Positions 1-11,250 of a stretch of DNA of 64,000 nt are shown piece by piece. The notes under the pieces were generated by a model, which saw only the letters and a list, made by a program, of their open reading frames with translations, had not been told where the DNA came from and ran no database searches. Origin of the DNA: Lonicera japonica (taxonomy: Eukaryota; Streptophyta; Magnoliopsida; Dipsacales; Caprifoliaceae); the NCBI GenBank assembly GCA_021464415.1, contig CM038470.1, positions 36,326,099 to 36,390,098 of the forward strand. Reading direction: 5' to 3'. A program made the translations under genes and the position numbers. The first letter of the stretch is position 1; each line of letters starts with the position of its first letter.

Positions 1-178
1 GTGACACAAAAAGTGCTAAGGTAGACACTCTATATACCGTTTCATCTTGGGAGACAAACGCCTTAACAAACCTCAAAACACCGTGGGAGGCGGCGTAATT
101 GTTTTAAGGAGATCGTGTTTCACATGAGACTCGGTTTTGCATTCTATTTTAATTGTTAATTCCTGGTTTTTGCTAACA
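1..178 (+). repeat. 5' LTR, 3' end only
   Basis: Terminal part of the left LTR of the gag-only Copia element. It ends with TTTTTGCTAACA, the same end as the right LTR at 2853. A handful of substitutions against 2676-2853 (roughly 3-4 percent by eye) suggests a moderately old insertion. Confidence 0.9.
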
Positions 179-231
179 ATCTTAAAACAATTATTTGGTT
201 TATTTCAGAATTAACAATTTCTGTTTTTTAG

Positions 232-835
232 TTGAACAGATTTGAGAAAAGGATTGTCCTTGTTTCGAAATTTCTTATATTTCTGAAAAACTATTTTTGT
301 TTACAATTTCAGGAAAAAAAACAGTTTTCGTTTTCGATTTTTGGAAAAAAAAATAGTTTTGAAAGATTATTTTTGGAAAACTGTTTTTGGTTTACAGTTT
401 TTATAAAAACTGTTTGGTTGGAAAAAAAAGAAGGTTTTCTGGAAAAAAACAGATTTGGGAAAAATAGTTTTGGAAAAAACAGTTTAGAATATATTTCTGG
501 AAAAAACAGTTTCTGGAAATTTTCTGGACAAGTAGGAAAAAAAAAGGTTTTTTGGAAAAACAGTTTGAAAAACTGTTTTGGGAAAAACAAAAAAAAAGGG
601 TTTCTGGAAAAACAGTTTTTGGGGAAAAACAGTTTTGTGTAAAAACTGTGGAAATTTTTCTGGAAAAGCAGAAAAAAAAATAACAGTTTCTGGAAATTTT
701 TAGGACAAGCAGAAAAAAAAAGGTTTTCTGGAAAAACTGTTTTTTGTAAAAACTGTTTTTTTAGAGAGAAAAAAAACAGTTTGTGTAAAAACAGTTTTGT
801 GGAAAAACAGTTTTGAGAAATATATATATATATAT
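232..835 (+). repeat. Low-complexity leader of GGAAAAACAGTTTT-like units
   Basis: The leader between the 5' LTR and gag is made of degenerate units built on AAAACAGTTTT and its reverse complement AAAACTGTTTT joined by GGAAAAA. Because both orientations occur, neighbouring units are self-complementary and could fold into many short hairpins. The long open frame here (about 136 codons, F/K/N-rich) is a by-product of the repeat and is not treated as a gene. The block ends in an (AT)n run at about 820-841. Confidence 0.8.
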
Positions 836-917
836 ATATATTCGGTTTATAATTCTAGTTTTGTTGGAACTTTGAGTTTCTAGAATTTGACATTGTGTTT
901 TTATGTGCTAAGGTACA

Positions 918-1649
918 ATGACCACTGAGACTAATCCCGTTGATCCTGTTTTTGCGATTGCTCCATTGAACCCTACCATTGCTGTTTCTAGAACTGCTCC
1001 CACTTCTGCTCCTATAACTGCTACTGTAGTGAAAGGGGAGAAACTGGAAAAATTTAACGACCAAGATTTTAAGAGGTGGCAACAAAAAATGATGTTCTAT
1101 CTTACCACTCTTAATCTTTCTCGATTTTTAACCGAGGAAAGGCCTAAGCTCAAGGAGGGTGAGCAAGATGTCCAAGCCGTTAGTGCTGTGGATGCTTGGA
1201 ACCATGCCGACTACTTGGCTAGAAATACTATAATGAATGGCTTGGCCGATTCTTTATACAATGTGTACATTGAAAAGAAAACGGCTAAGGAACTGTGGGA
1301 GGCGTTGGATCATAAATATAAAATCGAGGATGCCGATGCCAAAAAGTTTATTGTTGGCCGGTTTCTTGATTTTAAAATGGTTGATTCCAAGACTGTAATA
1401 AGCCAAGTACAAGATCTCCAATTGATTTTGCATGAAATTCACGCCGAAGGGATGACTTTGAGCGAGAGTTTTCAAATAGCATGCATTATCGAAAAACTAC
1501 CTCCGGCATGGAAAGACTTTAAGAACTATTTAAAGCACAAACAAAAGGAGATGGGAGTTGAGGACCTTGTATTAAGACTTCGAATTGAAGAACTCTTGCA
1601 GAACCAGGCGTATGTTCATGGCCATAAAGAACATAACAGTGAGAACTAA
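918..1649 (+). CDS. gag: Copia-type Gag polyprotein (UBN2-like)
   Basis: A 243-residue open frame starting at the ATG at 918, just after the leader. After a Pro/Thr/Ala-rich head of about 35 residues comes a block typical of plant Copia gag (UBN2/DUF4219 family): [12 protein letters not shown] near residues 52-63, then [14 protein letters not shown] and [10 protein letters not shown], ending with an IEELL helix. It would form the particle coat that packages element RNA. No CCHC zinc knuckle is present before the stop, so the nucleocapsid end is missing or lies in the lost pol part. The frame is intact, which suggests selection or a recent origin. The product call rests on family resemblance recalled from memory. 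Confidence 0.8.
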   Translation: MTTETNPVDPVFAIAPLNPTIAVSRTAPTSAPITATVVKGEKLEKFNDQDFKRWQQKMMFYLTTLNLSRFLTEERPKLKEGEQDVQAVSAVDAWNHADYLARNTIMNGLADSLYNVYIEKKTAKELWEALDHKYKIEDADAKKFIVGRFLDFKMVDSKTVISQVQDLQLILHEIHAEGMTLSESFQIACIIEKLPPAWKDFKNYLKHKQKEMGVEDLVLRLRIEELLQNQAYVHGHKEHNSEN

Positions 1650-1871
1650 AATGTGTTAAGAAGGCTCTTGTATGAGATATGTCGTCGTTTACACAAATGG
1701 TAGAACAGTTTAAGGACATCGCGTCTACTGTTTCGTTAGTAGAGTAAACATATCTTCATAAGGGAAGGTTCAAGGGGTAAAACCTACATATCCTATGCAG
1801 GTTTCAACCGTCGAACTTTATCACCTTGTCTATCGTTTCTTTGGTCTCCAATTTTCATTCATGTGGGGAAT

Positions 1872-2853
1872 TGTTGGAAAAAATGGTTTTTAAGTAACTT
1901 TTTTAGCCATTTTGAGGGTAATTTTAAATGGGGTTTCACACTCAATTGTGAAAGGAAATTATAGATATGTGTTCTCCTCTGAGTACATCGAGATCGTGCA
2001 TTTGTTTGCTCAAAACGAATTTGGGGTGAATGAGAAATTGTCACCCAAAGTGAGCTACTTGATATGGAAAATAAAATGGGAAATGTTAGTCCCACATTGG
2101 AACTTTGGGAAAACATTTATGAGTTTATAAAGGATAACCTTTCACTAGCTCATAAGCTTCTAAGAAATATAAGGCTCTCTCTCGCGCACCCAGACGTAGG
2201 GGGGTGCAAATCACAGACCGAATTTGGCTTGACACAGGCTTGGCTTGTGTGCGCCCGCACCTACGGACACGAATGTCGCTCCGAAAATGGCCAGCCACGC
2301 AGGGTGATGTTTTGCACTTAGAGTTTTCCAGTTCATTTATTTTCCTTAATGTCTCCCATTTTAAATTTTGAATTACTCTTTATTAAGAGATTTAATTCGA
2401 ATTCAAATTGTTTAAAAAAATGTTTGAATTAATTCCTTTTAATCCTAGAAACGTTTTTTGGTTAATTGTTGCAATTAAACACTAAAAAACGGTTTTGTAT
2501 TAATGTATGAATTAATTCAAATGCTCCTCCCCCTTGTATAAATTGGAGGCCTTGGAGACCTCATTCTACACATCTCAACACACACATCTCTTTCACGAAA
2601 TCCTTTCTCCTTCTCTCTAGACTAGTTTTGTTTGGTGGTGATCAAGTTCAAACACACAAAAAGTTCATTCCGTGAGTGACACAAAAAGTGCTAAGGTAGA
2701 CACTCTATATACCGTTTCATCCTGGGAGACAAACGCCTTAACAAACCTCAAAGCACCGTGGGAGGCGGCGTAATTGTTTTAAGGAGATCGTGTTTCACAC
2801 GAGACTCGGTTTTGCATTATATTTTAATTGTTAATTCCCCGTTTTTGCTAACA
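1872..2853 (+). repeat. 3' LTR of the gag-only Copia element
   Basis: This 982-bp LTR begins TGTTGGAAAAAATGG just after a purine-rich tract (GTGGGGAAT) and ends GCTAACA. It contains a TATA-like box at 2537-2543 followed by a CT-rich stretch and ACACATCTC repeats typical of an LTR transcription start region. Confidence 0.85.
2537..2543 (+). promoter_or_regulatory. TATA box in the Copia LTR
   Basis: TATAAAT lies about 130 bp upstream of the segment shared with the 5' LTR fragment, in a CT-rich setting. Position and sequence suit the U3 promoter of the element. Confidence 0.5.
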
Positions 2854-3574
2854 GATGCGGGATTTGGAATTCTACCAAAATAAGAAAGTTATAGTAGTGG
2901 GCTATGTGGTCCAATTACCTGTTCAAACGGCGAGTCATTTAGATATCGAAGAGAGAGTGACGTGCTCACAAAGTTGATATAAAAAAAACTCATTTTACTT
3001 CCGATTTAATTTTTTGCTTAATTTTTTTCCTTTCCCTTTAAAAATTGAATTAATGAAAGCAATGAGGGACAAAAAAGAAAAAAAAACATATTTAAGGAAA
3101 AAAAAATTGAAAATGATAAAAATCTCACCAACTTTGTGGGGACGTAACTCACATATACGATATCCAAATGATTCACCGTTTTGACCATTACAGAGAACAC
3201 ATATCCCTCTACAACTTTTATGGTTGGTTTGTATTCCAAATCTTGCATCTCGATGGTCTAATTTACCATTGAAGTTGGGGATTTGCATACACAAGTGCCC
3301 ATGTTTTAATTTATGCAAACTCCTAACTTTAGGCACATATTAGACCCTCGAGATACTTGATTCAGTATGTGGCCAAAATACAAAAGTTATAGAGGGATGT
3401 GCGTTTTAACTAGTGGTTCAAATGGTGAGTCATTTGGAAATTGCATTCGAGAGTTATGGGTCAACAAATTTCATTAATAAAAATGGGAGGAAATGGAAGT
3501 TGAGTGAAAAGTGTGTCACTTAGGCACCCCCTCTCTTAGTTTTATTAACGGAATGTAACGGAAGTGCCAAATTG
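2854..3574 (+). repeat. Left part of segmental duplication A, containing an inverted repeat
   Basis: This block is clearly homologous to about 50834-51563, which continues directly into the decayed terpene synthase copy. Here the homology is broken at 3574 by an LTR insertion and resumes at 20204. Inside the block a unit of about 110-130 bp occurs three times: forward at about 2856-2980, inverted at about 3120-3260, and forward at about 3345-3470. It has recognisable shared words (gagtcattt, agaaagttgtag-like). No convincing coding sequence is seen. Confidence 0.75.
3570..3574. repeat. Target site duplication AATTG (left)
   Basis: AATTG precedes the LTR terminus at 3575 and is repeated at 20204-20208. 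The uninterrupted sequence GCCAAATTGACAC at about 51550-51562 shows the pre-insertion state. Confidence 0.85.
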
Positions 3575-5916
3575 TGTGACGCCCCAAAATCCCGTTTAGA
3601 GGATTATACCTCCGGGACCTGGTTAACCACAGAGTTGTACGCGACGACTGGTATTAAGTATAAAAATCATAACTCATATAAAGGAATATTTCGTATAGAG
3701 TCATATTTTTAGAAAATTTTGGCACGTGGAGTTCATTCGTCTAACAAAACCGAAGCCTGTCAAGTTATACATAAAAACCTATTTCAAATATATACTCCAC
3801 ATTTAATAAGTCTTTAATAGATAAAATAAACTAATCAATTCTTATGTCAAACAAATCCTCCAACGAGGTTCCAAATTCGCAAAAATTATACATCAATACA
3901 TTTTAAAATACAATGGGTAATAATAGCTTTTATTTAAAAGCATAGGTCAAGTCATTTCTGAACGACTTCGATCATCAACCATCAGAGCTATCTAGAATCT
4001 GAAAGCGCACCGTCCCCAAGAAACACCTGCAAAACCTGGTTTAGAAAATGGGAGTGAGCCAAACGGGCTCAGTGGAAACTATAAGGGTTTTTATATAATA
4101 CAATGCATTAGAAAATCATGCGTGTCATGCACTGCAATATAATGAAAATAATTTGGTTTATATGATGCATTTCTGTCTAAAGATTCATTATATATGAAAA
4201 TACATCTCTAGTAACTAACTGTACTTTAACAAGTATGGATATATATATATATATATCACTACAAGAAAAAAGCCTTTTTATGCACACATTCGACGACATT
4301 TATGTGAAATTGTCTTTAAATGTGTCAAAAGACGACAATTTCAAAATGAATGTCGTAAAAAATTTCTTAGCACAAAGATTTACGACAATGAATTTGAACA
4401 TGTGGTAGAAGATATTATTCAACGACAAAGCTCAGTTGTCGTCAAACTTTCAACGAGAATTTTAAAAAATTGTCGTGCAATTCAATTCAATTCAAAAAAA
4501 ACCTCCACCCTAACTTCAGTCCAAATCGATGTTTTTGCGCAAGTCTCACAATGTATTGTATTTCCATAGCTTCCGCATTGCTGAGCAGTAGACCCACTGG
4601 CCACCACTAACCCTGCATCTCTATACAATGCCTCTTCTTTTTAATCTCGTTTGGCCCTCTCTCTTACAGGTATCGATTTTGTTTCTCCCTCCCTCTCTCT
4701 TTGTATATATATGCATCTATATCTGTATATCAAAGGTACAATTTTGAATTTCTGCTATTTTTTTTATTGCTGGAGTGTGTTAGAAATTTTGAGTTGGTTG
4801 CATTAGGGACGATTTGGGGTTTTGATGAAAGGGTTTATGTGGGTGTGATTGAATCAGAGGATTTCTGATTAAGGGGTGAAATTGATGAGGTTTAATTTGG
4901 GTTAATTTTTTTTTCTTTAGGGGGAGAGGGATTTGCTAAAAGTGAAATTACGGTTTTGGAGGACAAGGAGTCTAGGGAGAAAGAGTAGAGATATCATTGT
5001 TTTCAAGAAAAAAAATATTTTGCTAGATTGGAGCTAAATAGCTATATTCACTGTTGGCTTTTCTCTTTTACTATTGACTTTTCTCTTTTAATACAAGCAA
5101 TACATTGGACAAATTCTTGCTTTTTTCATATTCCATTGAAGCATGATGATCTTTGAAATACCGTAGTGTTTACTTATATGGCATATTTGTGTGTGCCGAT
5201 AAATGTGCAGAGGAAAGAGAAAGACCGCGGGGGAGAGAGAATTCAATCCCCTCTGCCTCCTTAGTTTACATTAGCTCTTCTATAATAATAGGAGGGCACT
5301 AAATTTCCTTCCAAAATTGGGGTTATGTGAAGACGGATTTTGCCCATATGTTCAAACCATGAATTTTCTGTCCTTCAATGTGGGCGAAGTCGAGGTAACC
5401 TGTGAAACGGTACAAGAAGCTTCTATCAAAAATCTTTCCCCGGTCTCATGTGAAATTGAAACGCACTTTTATCCACTTTACTTAAAATTCCTTTATAGAG
5501 AAATCTATATGAATTACAGTGCTTTTGGTTCAAAATTAGGTTGACTAGGTAATTCTTGTGCTCAGATGATTACTCCTTGTGAAATGAATGCATTGTGAAG
5601 GTGTACTGGTTGTTTTAATTCCGTGTTTGTGAGTGAGTACTGATAATTTTGATATGATATATAGTCTGTAAGTTTGATACTGGTATACTGTATTTTGCCG
5701 ACTATAATAAGGCATTTTTTAACTGGATATGACGGAAAATACAATATTTTTTTCCACATTGTGTAGTTTAAGTTGAGTTTGTAGTTGTATTGTTTAAAGG
5801 ATTGTTGTTTTAATTAGGGAACCTGAACCGTTTTAGTTTTACACTTACTTATTTAGGAGGATAGCTAGGCAGTTGTTTCTCGAAATGCCTCTTTTGATTT
5901 TTGTATAATTATTGGA

Positions 5917-6224
5917 AGGATGCTGAACCAAATGAGTGAAAGATTGGGAAGCATTGTGAATATGCTTCCAAAAATCCTCTTCGGAAAGCCAAGATTACTG
6001 AGTACCTAGCGCAGAGATTTTACTAGCATTTGCGGAATGAGCAATATGGCTCTTTAAAAGTTGTACTGCTCATTTATAGGAAGTTGCTATCTTCGTGTAA
6101 GGAGCAAATTTCATTATTTGCTAGTAGTTTGTTGGCAATTGTTCAGATCCTTTTAGAAGAAACATGATAAGATGAATTGCAAATTCTGGGATGCAGTACC
6201 CTTGTCAACTTCATAAGCAGCCAG
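5917..6224 (+). pseudogene. Captured exon of a plant EFR3-like (ARM-repeat) gene
   Basis: Reading from the possible acceptor before GATGCTGAACC gives a peptide line with blocks LRNEQYGSLKVVLLIYRKLL and SSCKEQISLFASSLLAIVQ, then a decayed DELQILGCSTLVNFI. This matches the conserved N-terminal exon of plant EFR3/SRL2-like armadillo proteins (from memory), membrane scaffolds of the PI4-kinase complex. In-frame stops (after PNE, after the RFY block, and a doublet after LLEET) show it is not functional. It ends at a donor-like CAG|GTACAA. It sits within the CACTA, upstream of the kinase fragment, and has no recognisable start or following exons. Confidence 0.75.
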
Positions 6225-7087
6225 GTACAATAAACTATTGGACAAAGGAAAATAAAGCTCATAATTGTGAGAATCATTGTCAAACAAGCATTACTTTACG
6301 CATGACCCACATTCTCTAAACCGTTGCCCTGTGTTACTGCGCGTCTCTGCTTTACGCTATTGTGCAAACACAGGTGTGCTACTCTGCACTGCTGCTATGC
6401 ACCACTGCTGTGCACTGTTGCGCCGAGCTACACAACTGCAGACTCGGCTACTCGCTACATATTGAACTTCAATTAGTCCATGGTCCATACTACTTTAAAT
6501 TGATGTGTCCTGTATTTATTTCTAGGAAGCCTTTACCATTTTGTTTGTTAAACAATTAAAAGTAATGGGTGTTACATCAACCCATTGTTCTTTTTCTTGC
6601 ACATAACTTTAGCTTTGATTCTCTATCGTGTTTGGCCTAGCTCTACAATACGAAACTAAGTAGTATGCTGCCATTGTATAATTAGAATTGGAGTAAGAAA
6701 AGGAATATGCTCATATACATAGGTGTATATTTTATAACCAATCGAACTAATTAATTTGAATTTTTTACTTCTAATTTAGTGATTCCCTTGTCTACTTCAT
6801 TTCAACTAATTATTTTGTTTGTTATTGATCTCCCGTGATCTAGAAATTTCATATATAGTTATGTATTATTTCCCTCTGTGTGGTTAGAATTAAGAATGAT
6901 TATGAAAAATCTTAGCATCTCTTCATTATTATAGAGTTCCTTCCCGGTTCATCTCCACTTTCCTTTCCTTCTCATTTCTTCATCTTTTTGAAAAATCTTC
7001 CATGTTCAGTGTGTTTTAATGCTCATGTACATTTCTATGTTTATGTTCAATGTAGAGGGAGTTTGTTCTGGTTACTATGGATGAATC

Positions 7088-8330
7088 AATCCAAATTTGA
7101 CTGGAGACGTTGTGTTCACATGGCATTGGATATAGTGAGTATAGAAATTAAATTTACGGGATGAAGTATATACAAGCTTCGTATTGGGACACCAATTGCT
7201 AGTATAATATTTGTTTAATTGCATCTTTGTGTAAATTTCTGCTCTTATATCGGGCAATGTTACTAGGACTTTTATGGTTTTACTCTCCTTTTTGGGTAAT
7301 TACAATTTTCTGGTCTTATTATTGACCCTTCTACAGGCACGAGGTGTGAATTACCTTCATCATTGCAACCCACTATTATTCATCGTGCCTTTTCGGTCTT
7401 CAAATCTTCTCATTGATAAAAATTGGACTGTTAAGGTATGCCTCTAGTTCTTGTGTATATAACTATTTACTGCTTCTGTCTTAAAAAGGTAAACTAATTT
7501 GGTCTGTCTCATCTCAAACAATGAAACATTTCTCACAATAAAGACAGGGAAACGAACAGCACATTACCTACCATTATTGACCACTGCTTAGGCTTGATGT
7601 TTCTTATATGTGCTTAGAAGTGAAGTTTTTGGTTGGCTCACAGATTTACTATTTGTCTTGATTTTTAGCCTCAATGGATGGCTCCTGAAGTTATTCGTAA
7701 TGAAACCTCTGATGAAAAGTAGGTCAGAACACATAAGCGCACAATTTTTTTATTTTTCTAGGTATAATGACGAACCTTTGACATTTGACATTTCTTCCTT
7801 TTGTTTGGAAAAATGCAGGCCCGATGTCTACAGTTATAGGGTAGTCTTATGGGAACTTATCACTGAAAAGATCCCTTGGGAAAATCTCAGCTCAATGCAG
7901 GTATATTGCTCACTTCTGATAATTTCATCTTACACGCATATATATGTATAGAAGAAACAATTGCACATTTCGTAATTCTGCGTGTGTGAGCAACAAGTAG
8001 TTTGGGATACCTGCAGGTAATTGAAGCCGTAGGAGGGTTCATGGACCATCGACTTGAGATACCAAAATAGATGGATTTGTGGTGGGCTTCAATGATCGAG
8101 AGCTGTTGGTACAGGTTAGTATCTTTCAAAGTTGTTCAAAGCTTAGGAGCCAATTGTTGTAGAAACATTTTCCATTAAGATTTTAAGTACGAACCTAACA
8201 TCATACATCATAAACAACTTATGGTAAACTCAATGAACCACAGCTAAGTTCAACATTTCAAGAACTTATAGAAAAGCTAAAAGAACTGTAGAGGCATTAC
8301 GCCCTTCAATTTCTAGCAACCCGTTCCACC
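7088..8330 (+). pseudogene. Captured multi-exon fragment of a Raf-like MAP3K (PAS/CTR1-EDR1 type)
   Basis: Five or six exon-sized pieces in order, with introns still between them: FDWRRCVHMALDI (to about 7135), ARGVNYLHHCNP...NWTVK (7337-7435), PQWMAPEVIRNETSDEK (about 7669-7718), PDVYSYRVVLWELITEK (7819-7900), a VIEAVGGFMDHRLEIPK piece (8017-8115), and FQELIEKLKEL (about 8255-8290). These are kinase subdomains VI to XI of plant Raf-like MAP3Ks. The catalytic HRD loop has become IVP-like, the DFG exon is missing, the SDVYSYG glycine is Arg, and stops occur in the last two exons, so it cannot encode an active kinase. Introns were copied, so capture was at the DNA level. Confidence 0.8.
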
Positions 8331-8539
8331 ATAGGAGAAAGTGGTAAAAAAGAACTGTAGATACACCCTTCAAATTCACGCAACGAGTTCCACCATAGGA
8401 GAAAACGATGAAAAAGAACTTTAGAAACAAATTAAGCCTAATATGTGTGAAGCGTGTTGTCGCTCTTTTCAATGGATTACACAGGTCCGATGTCTTAGCA
8501 TTAGACTCGAGAGTTGATATGAAAGGTGGTGAGGACATG

Positions 8540-9440
8540 GCGTATAATTATTAGCCTACTCCATAAAGTTTCTTTTTTTCTTTTTTTTTACAAAAATAAG
8601 TTACTTTTTATTCATAATCTTGACTAAACTTTGATTCATCTTCGGAATAAAAATTATAGTTGGATGATTTTAATTTTTATATTCGGCCTTTAGTGAAAAT
8701 TTTTGGGTAGAATGTCCTTGTACATAGCTTTGTCTTGCATGCTCCCCTATACATAGCTTTGGACTCATACAACTGTTCGTCGAGGCAAATGGGCACAATA
8801 TCGGGGGAGGGGGGGTTGTTAATTCAAAGCGTAGAGGTTGCTCCTTGACAGAAGGTTATCTAAAATGGGCATAATATTGGGGGTCAATTCTAAGTGTATA
8901 GGTTTATAAATGGGCAATTAGTACTTCTTTGGCTGTAGTCCACTAAATTTCCCAAATGTTAATATTATGAACCAAGTGTTATTCTGAATCATATATATAT
9001 ATATATATATTCTGGTTAATTGGTTGAACTATTTTCACCACTTGTACGTTACTATGAGTGCATTGCCTTGCCCTTATTATCTTTGTCTCATGTCCCTGAC
9101 TATTTAATTGTCCAACAAGTACCGTGGATGAAATAGTAGATCGGGGCAAAGTCAATAATGACCGATGGATAGAGATTGGACAATAGTATTTAAGTTTTGT
9201 TTTTCATTTCCTATGTTCATTGTAATAGATGGGTTGGAAAAATTCTTATCAGAATAGAGTATTTTGGTTATAAATGACAGTATATTTTTTTTCAATTTGT
9301 TGCATTATTTATTATTATTTTGTTGTGGATACAGTTGTGATTTGATTGCTAAGATAGTTAATTTTTTTTATTTACATAATTTGTAATAAATAAATTAAAT
9401 TTTGGAATACATCAACAAAAAATTGAATAATAAATTTATT
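8540..9440. other. CACTA interior without a recognised gene
   Basis: AT-rich sequence between the kinase fragment and the right subterminal repeats. It contains a G-run near 8808-8816, a (TA)n stretch near 8992-9011 and no open frame with recognisable similarity. Confidence 0.5.
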
Positions 9441-11057
9441 TATTTGTTTAGTTTTCCACAACGCGTACCAGGTGTTGTGAAAATATTTCACCACATGCGG
9501 GTTGTGTCGTGAAGCATTATTCACCACATGAATTTGATGTCGTGAAATAATTTTCACCACAAGCAGTTTGTGTGGTAAAATCTTTTTAACCTCACGTAGT
9601 TGGTGTTGTGCAAACATGTTTAACGACACTTAGTTAGTGTCGTGAAAACATGTTTATATAACCACACAATTTGAAAACATGTTTATATAACCACACAATT
9701 TTTAACGACAGTAATAAATTGTCATGTATTACTATCCACGACACAAGTATGCTGTCATTGAATGTGACAAACTTTCTACGATACCCCCTCACAACAACAA
9801 CACAAAAGTGTCGTTGAAACCTTTTCACGACACATTTTAGGCGACGTGGAAGTGCATTTTTCTTGTAGTATATATATGCATACAACTACTACTTAATTTG
9901 CCAATGCAATGAAAATACTTCGTGCAGTGCATGTAGATACCAATCCTGTCCCCAAATGCACGAAAAGAACAATATAAATATTTCTAGTATTCAATAGTGC
10001 AATGGCATGTCACTTAATGTCTAACCCCATAATGTGAAATCAATGAACTTCAACATAATACGAAAATACAATGTGTTGGCTATCTAAGGCACCAATTATC
10101 CTACACTGGGAGTTTAACTCATCTTAAAGGCAACCGAAAGGGCTCCAACCCTTTATATGCAATGGGCTCCAACCCAATGCGTTAGCGGCTGTGAGAATCC
10201 GGACCCATACCCCGAGAGAAGAAAAGAGTCCTCGTTCTCAGTTTTATTTGAAAAACGTGTTTTGTAGAGTCGCCAGTTTGTTTTACGAGAAAACAAACAA
10301 AAGATCGTACGAAGGATAATTCGAAAACGAACTATCTTTCATACGTTTGAAACCAGAGATTTATTTTGAAAATTGACTTTGCTAGGGTTCGGGAACTACG
10401 TTACGAATTGGGAAGGTGTTAGGCACCCAATTCGCCCTTTCGGTCTCTTAATGGATCATGCATTTAATTCCTATTTTAGATATCTTGCAAGTAGTTCGAA
10501 TGGTTTTCAGAATAGTCCTTTCCGGATAAATTCAGTTTAAAATAATATTTTGAAATCAGACTCGAGCTTTGCGAGCGCCTACGTATTCATTCGAAGAATG
10601 AAATCAGAGTCTCGTAGTTCCTTTCGTTTGGAAATTGTTTTTGTATTTTTGTTTTTTTGTTTTGAAAACGTGTCAAAACGGATTTTAGATTTCTTGTAAA
10701 ACTTAGAAAGGATTTATTTGAAAGCAATGAACTCCTTTGCAAGTTATCTAATTTTCTATATTAAAAATGAATACTTAAATGCGATATTGAAATTAAGAAA
10801 GGTTGTAGATAGACGTACCTGATGCGCTTGTCGAAGAAATGAGAGCCTTGCCTTGTTGCCTTGCTTGCTTCCTTCTCTCTCTAGAACTTTCTCTCTCAAG
10901 ATTTTCTCTTTCTAAAAACTCTCTCTCAGAAATTCTCTCTCGAAAACTTTCTCTCAGAATTTCTCTAAAATGACTCTCTAATAATTTTTGACAGAGTTCC
11001 TACTTACTAAAAACACTATTGAGTGTTGATGTCCCTAAAATGAGACCCCAAGGGTTC

Positions 11058-11065
11058 TATTTATA
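11058..11065 (-). promoter_or_regulatory. TATA box of the Tat-type solo LTR
   Basis: TATAAATA on the minus strand, in the same relative position as the TATA box in the LTRs of the large Tat element (27875-27882). The palindrome cluster lies about 87 bp further upstream. Confidence 0.55.
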
Positions 11066-11152
11066 GGGAAAAATCCGCCAAAAATGCTCCAAAAGAGGCC
11101 AACCGCAGGGGGTAGCCGCATGGCGTGCGGCTAGGGCGTGCGATAAGGGTGT

Positions 11153-11250
11153 GCCAACCGTACGGTTGGCAGGTAGCCGTACGGTTGGGTGTGCGACAGG
11201 CGGCGGCGGTATGTGCCAACCGTACGGTTGGGAGCCAACCGTGCGGTTGG
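11153..11250. promoter_or_regulatory. Cluster of CCAACCGTACGGTTGG palindromes
   Basis: GCCAACCGTACGGTTGGC at 11153-11170 is an 18-bp perfect palindrome. The core CCAACCGTACGGTTGG recurs at 11216-11231. A one-step variant CCAACCGTGCGGTTGG is at 11235-11250 and a half-conserved copy (GCCGTACGG) at 11176-11184. Degraded relatives (AGCCGCA...TGCGGCT) extend to about 11114. They lie in the U3 part of the minus-strand LTR and look like binding sites for a dimeric factor. Confidence 0.7.

Larger units (their letters stand above)
1..2853 (+). mobile_element. Copia-type LTR retrotransposon with gag only (5' end cut by window)
   Basis: Bases 1-178 match 2676-2853 almost base for base (about six or seven differences), so both LTR ends are present and the window begins inside the 5' LTR. 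Between them lie a low-complexity leader (about 230-835), a gag reading frame (918-1649) and a short untranslated stretch. No protease, integrase, reverse transcriptase or RNase H is visible between gag and the 3' LTR at 1872. The element is therefore non-autonomous and would depend on a full-length relative. A canonical primer site (TGGTATCAGAGC-like) is not seen just after 178, which is odd. The target duplication cannot be checked because the left end is outside the window. Confidence 0.85.
4257..9870. mobile_element. CACTA (En/Spm-like) transposon carrying two host gene fragments
   Basis: The left end is CACTACAAGAAAAA and the right end reads TTTTTCTTGTAGTA, its inverted copy with the last base changed. 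Flanks are TAT on both sides inside an AT repeat, so the 3-bp duplication is compatible but not decisive. The first about 200 bp and last about 430 bp are rich in short subterminal motifs in both orientations (ACGACA/TGTCGT; CACCACA/TTGTGGT), as expected for transposase binding sites. No transposase (TNP1/TNP2-like) frame is seen, so the element is non-autonomous. The interior holds decayed exons of an EFR3-like gene and of a Raf-like protein kinase, both in plus orientation. Confidence 0.85.

Noticed and set aside
232..642. 136-codon open frame, F/K/N-rich
   Set aside because: It is a direct consequence of the GGAAAAACAGTTTT repeat. The opposite strand is open too.
5317..5544. 75-codon open frame inside the first CACTA
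   Set aside because: No recognisable domain. It may be part of captured DNA, but nothing supports a gene.
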